Shown piece after piece: positions 1-11,301 of a DNA stretch of 64,000 bases. The notes under the pieces are model-generated. The model did no database searches and was not told where the DNA came from. It was given only the letters and a program-made list of their open reading frames with translations. How positions within the stretch are numbered: position 1 is the first letter of the stretch; every line of letters starts with the position of its first letter. This stretch comes from Bacillota bacterium. Its GTDB lineage: Bacteria > Bacillota > Sulfobacillia > DUMF01. The position numbers were made by a program, and so were the translations under genes. Where the stretch lies: assembly GCA_012840015.1 (NCBI GenBank), contig DUMF01000016.1:59267-123266 (forward strand), given 5' to 3'.

Positions 1-785
1 TTTGCCACTTCCCTCGCACGAGAAACCACCACTGTGTCTCCCGCTTCCAAGCGCCGTAGCCTTTGCCCGTCAATCGTCACTGCCGTATCTTGATGGACGG
101 ATGTGACTTCTACCTTTATTTCCTCGTCGGCAGGTACCACAATCGATCTCGAGTATAGGCTGTGAGGGCAAATCGGAGTTATCAAGCACACTTTCAGCTC
201 TGGGCTCACTATGGGCCCCCCTGCCGAAAGTGAATATGCAGTTGAGCCGGTGGGAGTCGCAACGATCAAGCCGTCCGCATCGTATTGGTCGATCAAATGA
301 CCTGCAATGCTGACCTCCAGCTGAATGAGCCGCGCGAATGGTCCCTTAGATATCGTGACTTCGTTAAGGGCAAGAAAAGAATCTCTCCTGGCTCCATGGC
401 CTACACTGACGCGAAGCATCATCCGCTCTTCAATCGTGTAGTCTCCCCTGAGCAGTTTCGGCAAGGCATCGAAAATCTGTGTCGTCTCGAGCTCAGTTAG
501 AAATCCAAGCCTACCCAGGTTCACACCAACCATCGGCACCCCGGCAGGAGCAAGGGAAGCAGCAGCATTGAGCAGCGTGCCGTCACCACCCAGTACGATG
601 ACGAAGTCCACGTCCTTTCCCCAGGCGCTGACGCCACGTCCCAGCTCTGGCCGGCCTATGCTGGCAGCCCCCTCAATCGTCAGGACCGGAGTCGCACTGT
701 TTTCGATAAGCCACCTCGCAATACTCCCAGCCAGCTCTGCAGCGCCTTCCTTATCCAAATTCGGGAATATGCCTACCCGCTTCAT
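1..785 (-). CDS. nadK: NAD kinase (C-terminus cut by window edge)
   Basis: ATP-dependent phosphorylation of NAD to NADP in the cytoplasm. Translating the minus strand from the ATG at 785 gives 261 uninterrupted residues to the window edge. They carry the GGDGT nucleotide-binding motif near residue 66 (VLGGDGTLLN), the LNEV segment near 143 and the PTGSTAYSLSAGGP signature near 180, all typical of the PpnK family. Family members are about 265-290 residues, so only a short C-terminus is missing. The start overlaps the tlyA stop by 4 bases (ATGA), so the two are probably cotranscribed and translationally coupled. In related Bacillota the genes argR and recN often follow, but they would lie outside the window. 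Confidence 0.95.
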   Translation of the reverse strand, partial: MKRVGIFPNLDKEGAAELAGSIARWLIENSATPVLTIEGAASIGRPELGRGVSAWGKDVDFVIVLGGDGTLLNAAASLAPAGVPMVGVNLGRLGFLTELETTQIFDALPKLLRGDYTIEERMMLRVSVGHGARRDSFLALNEVTISKGPFARLIQLEVSIAGHLIDQYDADGLIVATPTGSTAYSLSAGGPIVSPELKVCLITPICPHSLYSRSIVVPADEEIKVEVTSVHQDTAVTIDGQRLRRLEAGDTVVVSRAREVA

Positions 786-1588
786 TTCTTGAACCTCTCG
801 TGAGCTTCCTTCACAACGGCACTGACCACGTCGCCCCAGTCAGTGGCGTTTACCTCTTTTTCGTTGAGCATGTATAACCAGAACTCTATGTTTCCTTCAG
901 GACCTTGAATTGGCGATTCGCATAACCCCTTTACCAAAAAGCCCATCTGGTGAGCAGTATCGATTAGCCCCACCAAAACTTTAGAATGTACACCCGGGTC
1001 TGAGACCACACCACGCTTTCCCACATTCTCTCTTCCCGCTTCGAATTGTGGCTTTACCAAGGAGAGTATCTCAGCACGCGGCTTCGCGAGGTCTTGCACA
1101 GCTGGCCACACCTTCGATAGCGAAATAAAAGAGAGATCGAGGGTAACCAAGTCTACTCTTTCACCGATATGTTTCGACGTGAGGTATCGCAGGTTGGTCC
1201 GCTCCATCGGTACCACTCTAGGATCAGTCCTGAGACTCCAGGCCAACTGACCATATCCCACATCTACAGCGAATACCTTCCTGGCTCCATGCTGTAGCAA
1301 GCAATCTACGAAACCACCCGTAGAAGAACCCGCATCAAGGCAAACCTTGCCATCGACCGGGATTTGGAACCTTTTTAAAGCCCCTTCCAATTTGACGCCG
1401 CCACGGCTAACATAGGCGATAGGAGGCACGTCTACCTCGATCACGGACTCAGCACGGACTACCGTGCCGCACTTGGACTGCGGAACGCCGTCAACTTTGA
1501 CGCGCCCCTCCATAATTGCAGACTGCGCAGCGGTTCTCGATCGGAAAAAGCCCTTTTCCACGAGTAGCACGTCAAGCCTGGTCTTCAT
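782..1588 (-). CDS. tlyA: TlyA family S4-domain 2'-O-methyltransferase (putative rRNA methylase)
   Basis: Predicted 268-residue RNA methyltransferase. An S4 RNA-binding domain fills about residues 1-60 (TRLDVLLVEKGFF). A FtsJ/RrmJ-type SAM domain follows, with motif I DAGSSTGGF at 85-93 and candidate catalytic K-D-K-E residues in GGVKLEGAL, LDLSF, LVKPQFEAG and NIEFW. TlyA homologues methylate rRNA ribose; the exact target here is unknown. An in-frame ATG 30 codons upstream would extend the protein into dxs with low-complexity sequence. The ATG at 1588 is preferred because it begins the S4 domain and overlaps the dxs stop as ATGA. It sits between dxs and nadK, the usual order in sporulating Bacillota. 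Confidence 0.92.
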   Translation of the reverse strand: MKTRLDVLLVEKGFFRSRTAAQSAIMEGRVKVDGVPQSKCGTVVRAESVIEVDVPPIAYVSRGGVKLEGALKRFQIPVDGKVCLDAGSSTGGFVDCLLQHGARKVFAVDVGYGQLAWSLRTDPRVVPMERTNLRYLTSKHIGERVDLVTLDLSFISLSKVWPAVQDLAKPRAEILSLVKPQFEAGRENVGKRGVVSDPGVHSKVLVGLIDTAHQMGFLVKGLCESPIQGPEGNIEFWLYMLNEKEVNATDWGDVVSAVVKEAHERFKK

Positions 1589-3483
1589 TCTCTCGCCCGT
1601 AGCTTCCCCTTTCTCTCCAAAAACCCTACGACGTGCTCCGCCACGTCCTCTGCTTTCAGGCCCAGACGTTTCAACCATACCAGTCTATCACCATGCGGCA
1701 CAAATCGAGCTCCTATCCCGAGATTCAACACCAGACATCCTGGGGCCTCCTGGCAGAGTATTTCAGCGACAGCGCTACCGAATCCTCCCTGCACCACGTG
1801 CTCCTCCACGGTCACCACAGCCCCCGTCTTTTCTGCAAGTGCCACCAAGTTCTCCCTGTCCAGCGGGTTGAGATATAACGGGTCGAAAACGGCCGCCGAA
1901 ACGCCTTTGTGGTGTAGCAGTTCAGCAGCTTCGAGGCATTGAGTGATCATGTTGCCAACTCCGATGAGAACTACGTCTGTACCGTCGCGAAGGAGTTCTC
2001 CCACCCCCGGTTCTAGGAATTCCAGCTCTTCAATCCGGAGCTGCACCGTACCCTCTGCTTCCCCTCTCGGATATCTCACGGCAACGGGCCGATCTAACCG
2101 GATTGCGGTGTATAACATGTTCTGCAGCGACCTAGCGTCTCTAGGTGCCATCAACACCATTCCAGGGATGTGCCGGAGGTATGAAATATCGAAGATACCC
2201 TGGTGGGTGTCACCGTCTCCACCTACAAGCCCAGCGCGGTCGATAGCGAAAACCACAGGAGCCTTCTGCCTGCACACGTCGTGAGAAATTTGGTCGTAAG
2301 CCCGTTGCAGAAATGTCGAGTATATCGCAACCACGGGCTTCAGTCCGTTCAAAGCAAGTGCTGCGGCAAATGTGACTGCGTGAGATTCTGCTATACCGAC
2401 GTCGAAAAACCTATTCGGAAATTCCTCTGCAAATTTATCGAGCCCGGTGCCGTCTTTCATGGCAGCAGTTATGGCTACGATCCTTTTGTCTTCGCGGGCC
2501 AGTTCGCACAGGGTTTTACCGAAAACCTGGCTATAAGTAGGGTTGTTGTTCTGCTTAACGATACATCCGCTTTCTATATCGAACGGACCCGGCCCATGAT
2601 ACAGCTCCGGCTTACACTCCGCAGGACGGTACCCACGCCCCTTTTCGGTGATTACATGTACCAGCACTGGTCCATTCAGCTTCTTGCTGCGCTGGAACAC
2701 CGATACCATCTGTTCTATGTCATGCCCGTCTATAGGACCGAGGTACACGAAGCCAAGCTCCTCGAAAACCACTCCAACGTTGAGTAAGTACTTGAGGCTG
2801 CCTTTGAGCCTTGTGGCCATATGCACAGCCCAATCGCCTACAACCGGAAGGCCTTTCAGTCCGCGTACTACCTTGGCACGCAGGCCGAGGTAGCGCGGGT
2901 CAGTACGAATCGTGGCGAGATATCTCGCGATGGCTCCCACGTTCCTGCCAATAGCCATAGAGTTGTCATTGAGCACCACAAGCAGCTTTGTTTTGCCCAA
3001 CCCAGCGTTGTTGAGCCCCTCGTAGGCCAGGCCTCCGGTGAGCGATCCATCACCGATCACTGCCACAACCGAGTAGTTCTGTCCTAAAAGGTCGCGTGCC
3101 TTGGCAAATCCCAAAGCCGCTGAGATCGAAGTGCTGGCATGTCCGGTTTCCCAAACGTCGTGGGGGCTCTCAGCCCTCTTCGGAAACCCAGACAAGCCAT
3201 CAGTCAACCTGAGAGAGTCAAAATCCTTGTTTCTTCCGGTTAGGATCTTATGAGCATAACACTGGTGACCGACGTCCCAAATGATTTTGTCACGCGGAGA
3301 ATCAAAGGCCAGATGTAAGGCGACCGTCAGTTCAACAGCCCCTAGGCTTGCACCCAGGTGTCCACCGTTCTTGGACACCACCTGAATTATCCGTTCTCTG
3401 ATCTCCGAACAAAGCTGTCGAATCTCTTGAGGAGTGAGTGCTTTCAGATCATCCGGTGAGTTGATCCGCTCGAGAATCCCCAC
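1585..3483 (-). CDS. dxs: 1-deoxy-D-xylulose-5-phosphate synthase
   Basis: First enzyme of the MEP isoprenoid pathway: condenses pyruvate and glyceraldehyde 3-phosphate with thiamine diphosphate. The GTG start at 3483 has a strong GGAAGGAGG site upstream and overlaps the preceding TAG stop by one base. This gives 632 residues, the usual family length. GHQCYAH (72-78) and the GDGSLTGG...NN thiamine-diphosphate motif (from residue 144) are present, followed by the transketolase pyrimidine-binding domain (DRAGLVGGDGDTHQG) and the C-terminal domain. An in-frame ATG 16 codons earlier lacks such a ribosome site. It is cotranscribed with ispA, OLE RNA and the OapA-like gene. Confidence 0.96.
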   Translation of the reverse strand: MGILERINSPDDLKALTPQEIRQLCSEIRERIIQVVSKNGGHLGASLGAVELTVALHLAFDSPRDKIIWDVGHQCYAHKILTGRNKDFDSLRLTDGLSGFPKRAESPHDVWETGHASTSISAALGFAKARDLLGQNYSVVAVIGDGSLTGGLAYEGLNNAGLGKTKLLVVLNDNSMAIGRNVGAIARYLATIRTDPRYLGLRAKVVRGLKGLPVVGDWAVHMATRLKGSLKYLLNVGVVFEELGFVYLGPIDGHDIEQMVSVFQRSKKLNGPVLVHVITEKGRGYRPAECKPELYHGPGPFDIESGCIVKQNNNPTYSQVFGKTLCELAREDKRIVAITAAMKDGTGLDKFAEEFPNRFFDVGIAESHAVTFAAALALNGLKPVVAIYSTFLQRAYDQISHDVCRQKAPVVFAIDRAGLVGGDGDTHQGIFDISYLRHIPGMVLMAPRDARSLQNMLYTAIRLDRPVAVRYPRGEAEGTVQLRIEELEFLEPGVGELLRDGTDVVLIGVGNMITQCLEAAELLHHKGVSAAVFDPLYLNPLDRENLVALAEKTGAVVTVEEHVVQGGFGSAVAEILCQEAPGCLVLNLGIGARFVPHGDRLVWLKRLGLKAEDVAEHVVGFLERKGKLRARE

Positions 3484-4034
3484 TACCTTCGATCGTTCCC
3501 TCCTTCCAGCCCCACAAGACTGGCAGCCCATTCCAGAGCTATCCCAGCTAGCCTGGTTATCTCGTTGGCTTTGGAAATTCCGTAGCTTTTGGCGAGCGCT
3601 TTTCCGGCGATCGTAACCCCTGCAACAGTGGCTATCGCCACTGGCATTAGGTTAACTCCCCAGACCGCTCCCACTCTAAATGCGACTACCGTCCCAACCG
3701 CTCCCGCTATTGTCCCACAAAGGTCCCCTACGAAATCATTGCAGAAACTGGCCACTTTCGCCCTGTTTCTGCATAGCCAAACGCTCCTTTTTGCACCCTT
3801 GAGTTTCTTAGAAGCCAAAGAGTGAAAAACAGCTTCGTCTGCCGAAGCTGCTGCCACCCCTATCATATCAAAGACTATTCCTGTCAACAGGACCGCCGCC
3901 AGAACCAGCATTGACACGACCTGACTGATACCAAAAGCCAGCCTGTTTAAAGTACCCGTCAGGGCAATCGCCACGCAAAACGACGCGATCCCCACCAACA
4001 ACGCGTGAGTTATGTCAGATTTGGTTATCCGCAT
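3483..4034 (-). CDS. oapA: OapA-like integral membrane protein (OLE RNA partner)
   Basis: A 183-residue hydrophobic protein with about four membrane segments (near 10-30, 35-60, 100-120 and 130-150) and a polar loop holding AAASADEAVFHSLAS and KLKGAKRS. It resembles the small CorB/DUF21-like proteins that in Bacillota are encoded directly downstream of OLE RNA. In Bacillus halodurans the equivalent, OapA, binds OLE RNA at the membrane. ATG at 4034 has GGGGAG in front. Assignment rests on family resemblance plus exact context: it lies immediately 3' of a 552-base structured non-coding region and 5' of dxs. Its biochemical activity is not known from sequence. Confidence 0.78.
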   Translation of the reverse strand: MRITKSDITHALLVGIASFCVAIALTGTLNRLAFGISQVVSMLVLAAVLLTGIVFDMIGVAAASADEAVFHSLASKKLKGAKRSVWLCRNRAKVASFCNDFVGDLCGTIAGAVGTVVAFRVGAVWGVNLMPVAIATVAGVTIAGKALAKSYGISKANEITRLAGIALEWAASLVGLEGGNDRR

Positions 4035-4036
4035 CT

Positions 4037-4586
4037 CCCCGAAGCATGTTCTATCGTTGCGCGGTGGCCTGACAGTGAGTAAAACCTACGGCTTAAGGTC
4101 CAGCAGGCTTTCCCTGCCGGCCACCCGCCGTCGCCGAGCGGGCGGTTTCCCTTTAAGGCCGCTCGACCCCGTCACCGAAGGCCGCGCTGGATCGCCACTT
4201 AGTCCGTACTTTAATCCTCCCTGTCAGCCCCGCCGGGGACAGCCTAGAAGTTTTCCTTTTCGATCAGCACTACCCCTAGCCCCTTTTGCAGTGCCGATTT
4301 CGGCACGAGCCTCCCTCAGGCACCGCTCAGGGCAGGCTACTCTGCAAGCAGTGTGCTCCACCTGCAGGTTATGCTCGCACCGCTCGTGCAAGCCTCACGG
4401 AGATAGGGACTTAACCTGCATGCCGTTGCAGGCCACCCCATCCCCTTCCCGCCTGCCCGGACCGGTCGCTGGGCCGCCACCAGCCCGCACAAGCGGTTTC
4501 ATCGGTATGCCCTCTACGGCTTTTTAGGTCCGTTCTTGGGATAGCCAGTATCGACTAGGATACTGCGCCACCGCGCTAAAAACAGC
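4037..4586 (-). ncRNA. ole: OLE RNA (ornate large extremophilic RNA)
   Basis: The 552-base gap between ispA and the OapA-like gene contains no credible protein but is rich in stems. Examples are an almost loopless GTGCCGA/TCGGCAC hairpin at 4291-4306 and a CTGT-CCCC/GGGG-ACAG stem with a CAG bulge at 4221-4242. The opposite-strand open frame here is low-complexity and not gene-like. OLE RNAs are about 600-nucleotide RNAs of extremophilic and anaerobic Bacillota, encoded inside the isoprenoid operon with the order ispA - ole - oapA - dxs, exactly as seen here. Length, strand, position and partner gene all agree. The call was made from context and structure, not a covariance-model search, and the ends are approximate. 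Confidence 0.8.
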
Positions 4587-5444
4587 CTAGTCTGAATTAT
4601 AGCATACGCTCAAGATATCTCGGGGCAAAATTGCCTTTAGGTAATCTATGAGTACATTTGGATATTGAAACTGTTTTGCTATAGCAAAACAATCGCCTAA
4701 ATAATCACACACCCTCTTCCGGCATTCTCCCTCTGGCAAGATGGCAGGCAGTTCTAGTTTGCCAAGATCTTCACCCCGAGCCCAATCCTGGAGATCATCC
4801 AGTATTTGGTAAGCAATCCCGAGGCTTTCTCCGAACCGCATTGCCGTTTCCAAGTTGGTCCCTTCTGCTTCGCGAGCTGAAACGGCCATTATGCGGCCAA
4901 TACCTGACGCTGCCGCAAACAATCGCCCAGTCTTGAGCATAGCGATTTCAATCGCCCGCTTAAGCAAGTCTTCTTCCTCGTTCTGGACCGTCTCGAGGAA
5001 TTGGCCTCCAACCATGCCTTCCGGCCCTGCGCACTTAGCAAGGATTGAGGCACAATAGCGCGCTTTCTCTTCGGGTAGCTCAGCCAATATCTCGAACGCG
5101 AGTGTCAGCAGCGCGTCGCCCACAAGGAGCGCCGTACCAGTTCCAAACGCCTTGTGAAGCGATGGTTTCCCCCGCCTAAGCGGGGCATCATCCATCTCGG
5201 GCATGTCATCGTGAACGAGGGAGTACGAATGAACTATCTCAACTGCTGCGGCCGCTGGAATCGAATCATAAACTGAGCCACCGCTCGCCGCCGACGTAGC
5301 AATGACTAGCAAAGCTCGGAGGCGTTTCCCGCCGGGAAACAAGGCATACTCCATAGCGTCCTTAAGCCCGTGAGGAACCTTTTCGCGAGTAGTGACTGCA
5401 GCTTTTAAGTACCTATCTATCGCTTCGCGCCAGTCCGTAAGCAA
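4587..5444 (-). CDS. ispA: Polyprenyl (farnesyl/geranylgeranyl) diphosphate synthase
   Basis: Head-to-tail condensation of isopentenyl diphosphate with allylic diphosphates. The 285-residue protein has the substrate motif GGKRLRALL near 38-46, the first Asp-rich motif DDMPEMDD with RRGKPS near 78-94, and the second motif YQILDDLQDW near 211-220. The residues before the first motif suggest a C15 or C20 product, but chain length cannot be fixed by eye. The TTG start at 5444 sits behind GGGAGATAGG and just after the xseB stop; the nearby ATG at 5449 is out of frame. xseA-xseB-ispA-dxs linkage is standard. Confidence 0.94.
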   Translation of the reverse strand: MLTDWREAIDRYLKAAVTTREKVPHGLKDAMEYALFPGGKRLRALLVIATSAASGGSVYDSIPAAAAVEIVHSYSLVHDDMPEMDDAPLRRGKPSLHKAFGTGTALLVGDALLTLAFEILAELPEEKARYCASILAKCAGPEGMVGGQFLETVQNEEEDLLKRAIEIAMLKTGRLFAAASGIGRIMAVSAREAEGTNLETAMRFGESLGIAYQILDDLQDWARGEDLGKLELPAILPEGECRKRVCDYLGDCFAIAKQFQYPNVLIDYLKAILPRDILSVCYNSD

Positions 5445-5445
5445 G

Positions 5446-5664
5446 TCATCCTATCTCCCGTACTACCGGAGTACCGTCTTCGCCGCGCACCACACGCAGT
5501 ACCTTGCGCTCCGCTTCATTCAACTTGTCCATGCAGTACTTAGATAGCGCCATCCCTTCCTCATATAGCTTGAGCATCTCATCTAAGCGGAGGTCCCCTT
5601 TTTCTATCCCTGCTACAATCTCTTCCAGTCTCTTCAGTGCATCTTCGAAACAGAGCTCTGTCAC
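5446..5664 (-). CDS. xseB: Exodeoxyribonuclease VII small subunit
   Basis: A 72-residue helical protein with the family core FEDALKRLEEIVAGIEKGDL and the LYEEGMALSKYC helix. It assembles in several copies on XseA to form exonuclease VII, which degrades single-stranded DNA to short oligonucleotides. The ATG overlaps the xseA stop by 4 bases, consistent with coupled translation of the two subunits. Length is normal. Confidence 0.93.
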   Translation of the reverse strand: MTELCFEDALKRLEEIVAGIEKGDLRLDEMLKLYEEGMALSKYCMDKLNEAERKVLRVVRGEDGTPVVREIG

Positions 5665-6872
5665 GCCGGATTCACCTCCGTCGCTGCTTTGACAAGCGCT
5701 TCGAACCCGCCTTCATGGAGTCGTACATCCACAGCCTGCCCCGGACTCACCTGGCGGCACGAGGTTACGAGTTCGCCGCCCGAAGTCCGTACCACGGCAT
5801 ATCCACGCTTCAACGGTAAATCGGGGTCGCAATTCCGGAGCGTCTTTTCGGCCAGTTCCACTCTATGTCTATAGTTTGAAAGCACTTTTTCTGCGATTAT
5901 CTGAATGCGGTTTCTGTAGTCTTCAACTTGTTGGGCACGATTTGCTATTACGAACTCCGGCCCTCGCGAAGCCAGCACGCGTGCTAATAACTGCACCTCG
6001 GCACGGCGTTTTTCCAAAAACAGGCTCGCCGCTTTCTTGAGACCGGCAACGTCTCCTTTGATCCGTATGGAAAGGCCGACCTTATCAGGCACTGCCAGCT
6101 CGGCAGCAGCCGAAGGAGTAGGTGCGCGCAGGTCAGCGACCAGATCTACCAACGTCACATCTCTCTCGTGACCCACAGCGGCGATTACAGGTGCTTTCGA
6201 GGCGTACACAGCGCGAGCCACCCGTTCGTCGTTGAATGCACAAAGCTCCTCAGCACTCCCCCCGCCCCTGCCGAGTATGATCACATCTACGCCGTCCACC
6301 TCGTTTACCAGCGCCAGGCCCTCACATATTTCTGCCGGGGCGTTATCTCCTTGCACCAGCACGCTTGAGACTACGAGCTCGCAGCAGGGACAACGCCTTC
6401 GAGCGACAGCAATGATATCTCTCAGTGCTGCTCCATCGATCGAAGTCACGACTCCGATCTTCCTGGGGAAAAACGGAATAGGGCGTTTTCTACCAGGATC
6501 GAATAAGCCTTCCGAGGCGAGCTTACTTTTCAGGCGCTCAAACTCCAGTTTCAGAGCTCCCTGCCCTTCTGGCACCATCGTTTCTACATAGAGCTGGTAC
6601 TGCCCTTCTTTTTCGTATACACTGACTGACCCAAATGCTAGGACAGAAAGGCCATCGGAAGGCGTGAACTCCAGCCTCACCGCCCTCGACTTGAACATGA
6701 CACACCTAATGGTGGCAAAATCGTCCTTGAGCGAAAACCAAACGTGCCCGGAGCTATGTTTTCTGTAATTGTATATTTCTCCTCTAACAGTCACAGCCTG
6801 TAAATTGGGATCGTTTTCTATGGCAAGTTTGATCCTTTTGGTAAGTTCATGAACCGAATAGCTAGTGAACAT
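5661..6872 (-). CDS. xseA: Exodeoxyribonuclease VII large subunit
   Basis: Catalytic subunit of exonuclease VII, 403 residues. The N-terminal OB-fold (about 1-100, [22 protein letters not shown]) is followed by the catalytic domain with GVVTS..GAALRDI near 139-151, the [16 protein letters not shown] signature near 202-217 and the [26 protein letters not shown] segment near 234-260. A long coiled-coil region and a small C-terminal domain (KRGYAVVRT) follow. Its 5' end overlaps the 3' end of folD by 11 bases, so folD, xseA and xseB belong to one transcript. Confidence 0.96.
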   Translation of the reverse strand: MFTSYSVHELTKRIKLAIENDPNLQAVTVRGEIYNYRKHSSGHVWFSLKDDFATIRCVMFKSRAVRLEFTPSDGLSVLAFGSVSVYEKEGQYQLYVETMVPEGQGALKLEFERLKSKLASEGLFDPGRKRPIPFFPRKIGVVTSIDGAALRDIIAVARRRCPCCELVVSSVLVQGDNAPAEICEGLALVNEVDGVDVIILGRGGGSAEELCAFNDERVARAVYASKAPVIAAVGHERDVTLVDLVADLRAPTPSAAAELAVPDKVGLSIRIKGDVAGLKKAASLFLEKRRAEVQLLARVLASRGPEFVIANRAQQVEDYRNRIQIIAEKVLSNYRHRVELAEKTLRNCDPDLPLKRGYAVVRTSGGELVTSCRQVSPGQAVDVRLHEGGFEALVKAATEVNPA

Positions 6873-7710
6873 TGAGCTCGGCCGCCTCGACGCACTGTTT
6901 GAGGAGCATAGCGATAGTCATCGGTCCCACGCCACCGGGTACGGGGGTAATCAAACCGCAGCGTTCGCGAGCCGTCTCGAAGTCCACATCTCCTACCAGT
7001 TTACCGTCGACCCTGTTTATGCCTACGTCTATTACAGTCGCGCCTTCCTTTATCATGTCTCCGCTTATCATGCGAGGCCTACCCGCCGCAACAACCAGTA
7101 TGTCCGCTCTTCTAGTCACCTCACCAAGAGATCTCGTACGTGTGTGACATACTGTCACGGTGGCGTTTTCCCTTAAAAGGAGCAGAGCCACTGGCTTCCC
7201 CACAATATTGGATCGCCCTACGACTACTGCCTCGGCCCCTTCTATCTTCACTTTGCTTCTGCGCAGCAACTCCACTATGCCCGCAGGGGTACAGGGTATA
7301 AAACTACTTTCCCCTATAAGCATCCGTCCTACGTTAACAGGATGGAATCCGTCCACGTCCTTTTTGGGGTCAATCGCTTCGATGCATGCTGCTTCTCGAA
7401 TATGTTTCGGTAATGGAAGTTGTACCAGGATACCGTGACAGGACGGGTCCATATTTAGCTTTTTTATCTCAGCCAACACCATTTCCTCAGATACGTCGGC
7501 AGGAAACCTTCTTACGAACGAGCGCATCCCCACCTCAGCGCACGCCTTTTGTTTGTTGGCCACGTAGGTTACCGAGGCCGGGTTCTCACCTACGAGTATT
7601 ACCGCCAGCCCTGGCACGACTCCCTTCTTTTTCAAGGCACTAACCCTGTCGGCCACTTCGAGTCTTATTTGGGCGGCTATGGCTTTTCCGTCAATTATTC
7701 CGGCGGGCAC
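6862..7710 (-). CDS. folD: Bifunctional methylene-THF dehydrogenase / methenyl-THF cyclohydrolase
   Basis: Interconverts 5,10-methylene-, methenyl- and 10-formyl-tetrahydrofolate. 282 residues, normal length. [13 protein letters not shown] (near 48-60) holds the catalytic Lys; [17 protein letters not shown] and the C-terminal [14 protein letters not shown] signature are all present, as is the Rossmann segment [14 protein letters not shown]. It links the glycine cleavage/SHMT C1 units encoded near 19-27 kb to formyl-THF. folD next to xseA is also the order found in OLE-containing operons of other Bacillota. Confidence 0.96.
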   Translation of the reverse strand: MPAGIIDGKAIAAQIRLEVADRVSALKKKGVVPGLAVILVGENPASVTYVANKQKACAEVGMRSFVRRFPADVSEEMVLAEIKKLNMDPSCHGILVQLPLPKHIREAACIEAIDPKKDVDGFHPVNVGRMLIGESSFIPCTPAGIVELLRRSKVKIEGAEAVVVGRSNIVGKPVALLLLRENATVTVCHTRTRSLGEVTRRADILVVAAGRPRMISGDMIKEGATVIDVGINRVDGKLVGDVDFETARERCGLITPVPGGVGPMTIAMLLKQCVEAAELNVH

Positions 7711-7713
7711 ACT

Positions 7714-10019
<2,306 letters not shown>

Positions 10020-10031
10020 ATCGAATACCCC

Positions 10032-10454
10032 CTATCCTTCAAGGTTCTCTTGAGTAGTCATTTTGGCAATGGTTGCAAGCACACCGTTGACGAACTTGGG
10101 TGAATCGTCGTCCCCGTACTTCTTCGCGAGCTCTACAGCTTCGTTTATCGCCACACTTACGGGGATGTCTGGCCGGAAGAAGAGTTCATAAGAAGCAATT
10201 CGCAGGATGTTACGGTCAATATTGGCCATACGGGAAAGGGGCCAACCTTTAGCAGCAGCTGCCAAAGCCGTGTCGATCTCATTCTTTTTGGCAAGTACTC
10301 CTGAAGCCAATTCCCTGGCAAAGGCTATATCGTTTTGGTCAGTCTCGCCCTCGCAGGCAAAAGCGAACGCTTCATCGAGGAGAATTCGTCCTACATCTAC
10401 CTGGAAAAGCGCTTTGAGGGCTATCTCCCTCGCGGTACGCCTGCTCAAACGCAT
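10032..10454 (-). CDS. nusB: Transcription antitermination factor NusB
   Basis: All-helical RNA-binding factor of about 140 residues that joins NusE/S10 in antitermination of rRNA transcription. [16 protein letters not shown] at the N-terminus, [13 protein letters not shown] and [27 protein letters not shown] near the C-terminus are family signatures. The ATG at 10454 begins the conserved part; a GTG three codons earlier (10463) is also possible and the ribosome site does not decide clearly. It follows the asp23-amaP-DUF2273 genes, the usual Bacillota order. Confidence 0.93.
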   Translation of the reverse strand: MRLSRRTAREIALKALFQVDVGRILLDEAFAFACEGETDQNDIAFARELASGVLAKKNEIDTALAAAAKGWPLSRMANIDRNILRIASYELFFRPDIPVSVAINEAVELAKKYGDDDSPKFVNGVLATIAKMTTQENLEG

Positions 10455-10481
10455 CCCACCCACTGCCCGAGACCTTGCCCA

Positions 10482-10736
10482 TCACCTGCGTCCGGACGGA
10501 ATGTATCTTTCCACAAGGGCCTTCCAATCCACTTCATCAGAGTCTATCCGCTTTCCGATTTTATACCCTATTATCCCGCACATACAAATAAATGCTGTCC
10601 ACAAGAAGCCATAGTACATAATCATGAAACCCACCAGAATACCGATAATCGTTCCCAGAAACTCTCCCCTGTGGTGACGCACAAGCTCCACGATAAAGTC
10701 CATGAGGTCGTCAGGCTTCTGGTTCTCCACGCTCAT
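10482..10736 (-). CDS. DUF2273 small membrane protein
   Basis: About 84 residues with two adjoining membrane segments (FLGTIIGILVGFMIMYYGF and TAFICMCGIIGYKIG) and charged ends. DUF2273 proteins are encoded beside AmaP and Asp23 proteins and are thought to belong to the same envelope-associated assembly; no catalytic function is known. GTG (10739) or ATG (10736) may start it; the former overlaps the amaP stop as GTGA. Confidence 0.85.
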   Translation of the reverse strand: MSVENQKPDDLMDFIVELVRHHRGEFLGTIIGILVGFMIMYYGFLWTAFICMCGIIGYKIGKRIDSDEVDWKALVERYIPSGRR

Positions 10737-11275
10737 CACTCCACTTTGCCACGCCGTGCCTCGTTCGTGATGCCCTCGATTGAGACCCTAACGGTTCCCA
10801 CGTTCACCCCTACGACATTCCGAACCTGGTTCTTCACTGTAGTCTGTATTTCTTCCGAAGTCGTGGGAATCGACGTCTCGGGGCTCACGGCCACATACAG
10901 GTCAACGTTTACTACTCCAGCATTGGTACTCACATAGCCTCGTACGTCGCGAACGCCGTCTACCTGTCGGACCACGCGCTTCACGAGCCCCTCAATAGCT
11001 TCGAGGGCTACACGAACTTCCCCGAGAGGAGTCTCATGTACTACAGTCTGTCCGAGGTATCGCGGGCGGAAAGCGGCATATAGCAGTTTAACGCTCACGC
11101 CGAAAAATGCGATCCCGAGCAGGCCAGCCGCCCACCTGGTATTACCGGTGGTGATCATTCCCACCGTCGATTCGAGCACGTCCTTCCACCCGAGAGAAGC
11201 CATCACGACGACTACCGAAAACATCGCGAAGAGCAGCGTATACAAGACCAGTAGGATTCGATCTACAAGACTCAC
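10736..11275 (-). CDS. amaP: Alkaline shock response membrane anchor protein AmaP
   Basis: Membrane anchor for Asp23-type proteins. Two hydrophobic segments lie near the N-terminus (LVDRILLVLYTLLFAMFSVVVVMAS split over about 3-30, and WAAGLLGIAFFGVSVKLLYAA near 50-70), followed by a cytoplasmic Asp23-like domain (VALEAIEGLVKRVVRQVDGVRDV ...). Several GTG starts are in frame (11299, 11293, 11275). 11275 has GGGGG 7 bases upstream and starts just before the first membrane helix, so it is preferred, giving about 179 residues. It lies downstream of the Asp23 gene. Confidence 0.85.
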   Translation of the reverse strand: MSLVDRILLVLYTLLFAMFSVVVVMASLGWKDVLESTVGMITTGNTRWAAGLLGIAFFGVSVKLLYAAFRPRYLGQTVVHETPLGEVRVALEAIEGLVKRVVRQVDGVRDVRGYVSTNAGVVNVDLYVAVSPETSIPTTSEEIQTTVKNQVRNVVGVNVGTVRVSIEGITNEARRGKVE

Positions 11276-11301
11276 CCCTGCACCCCCATTCACGTCCACT
11301 T

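Noticed and set aside
4012..4527. 171-codon plus-strand open frame in the ispA-oapA gap
   Set aside because: Low-complexity Pro/Ser/Arg-rich translation, no ribosome site, antisense to the OLE RNA.
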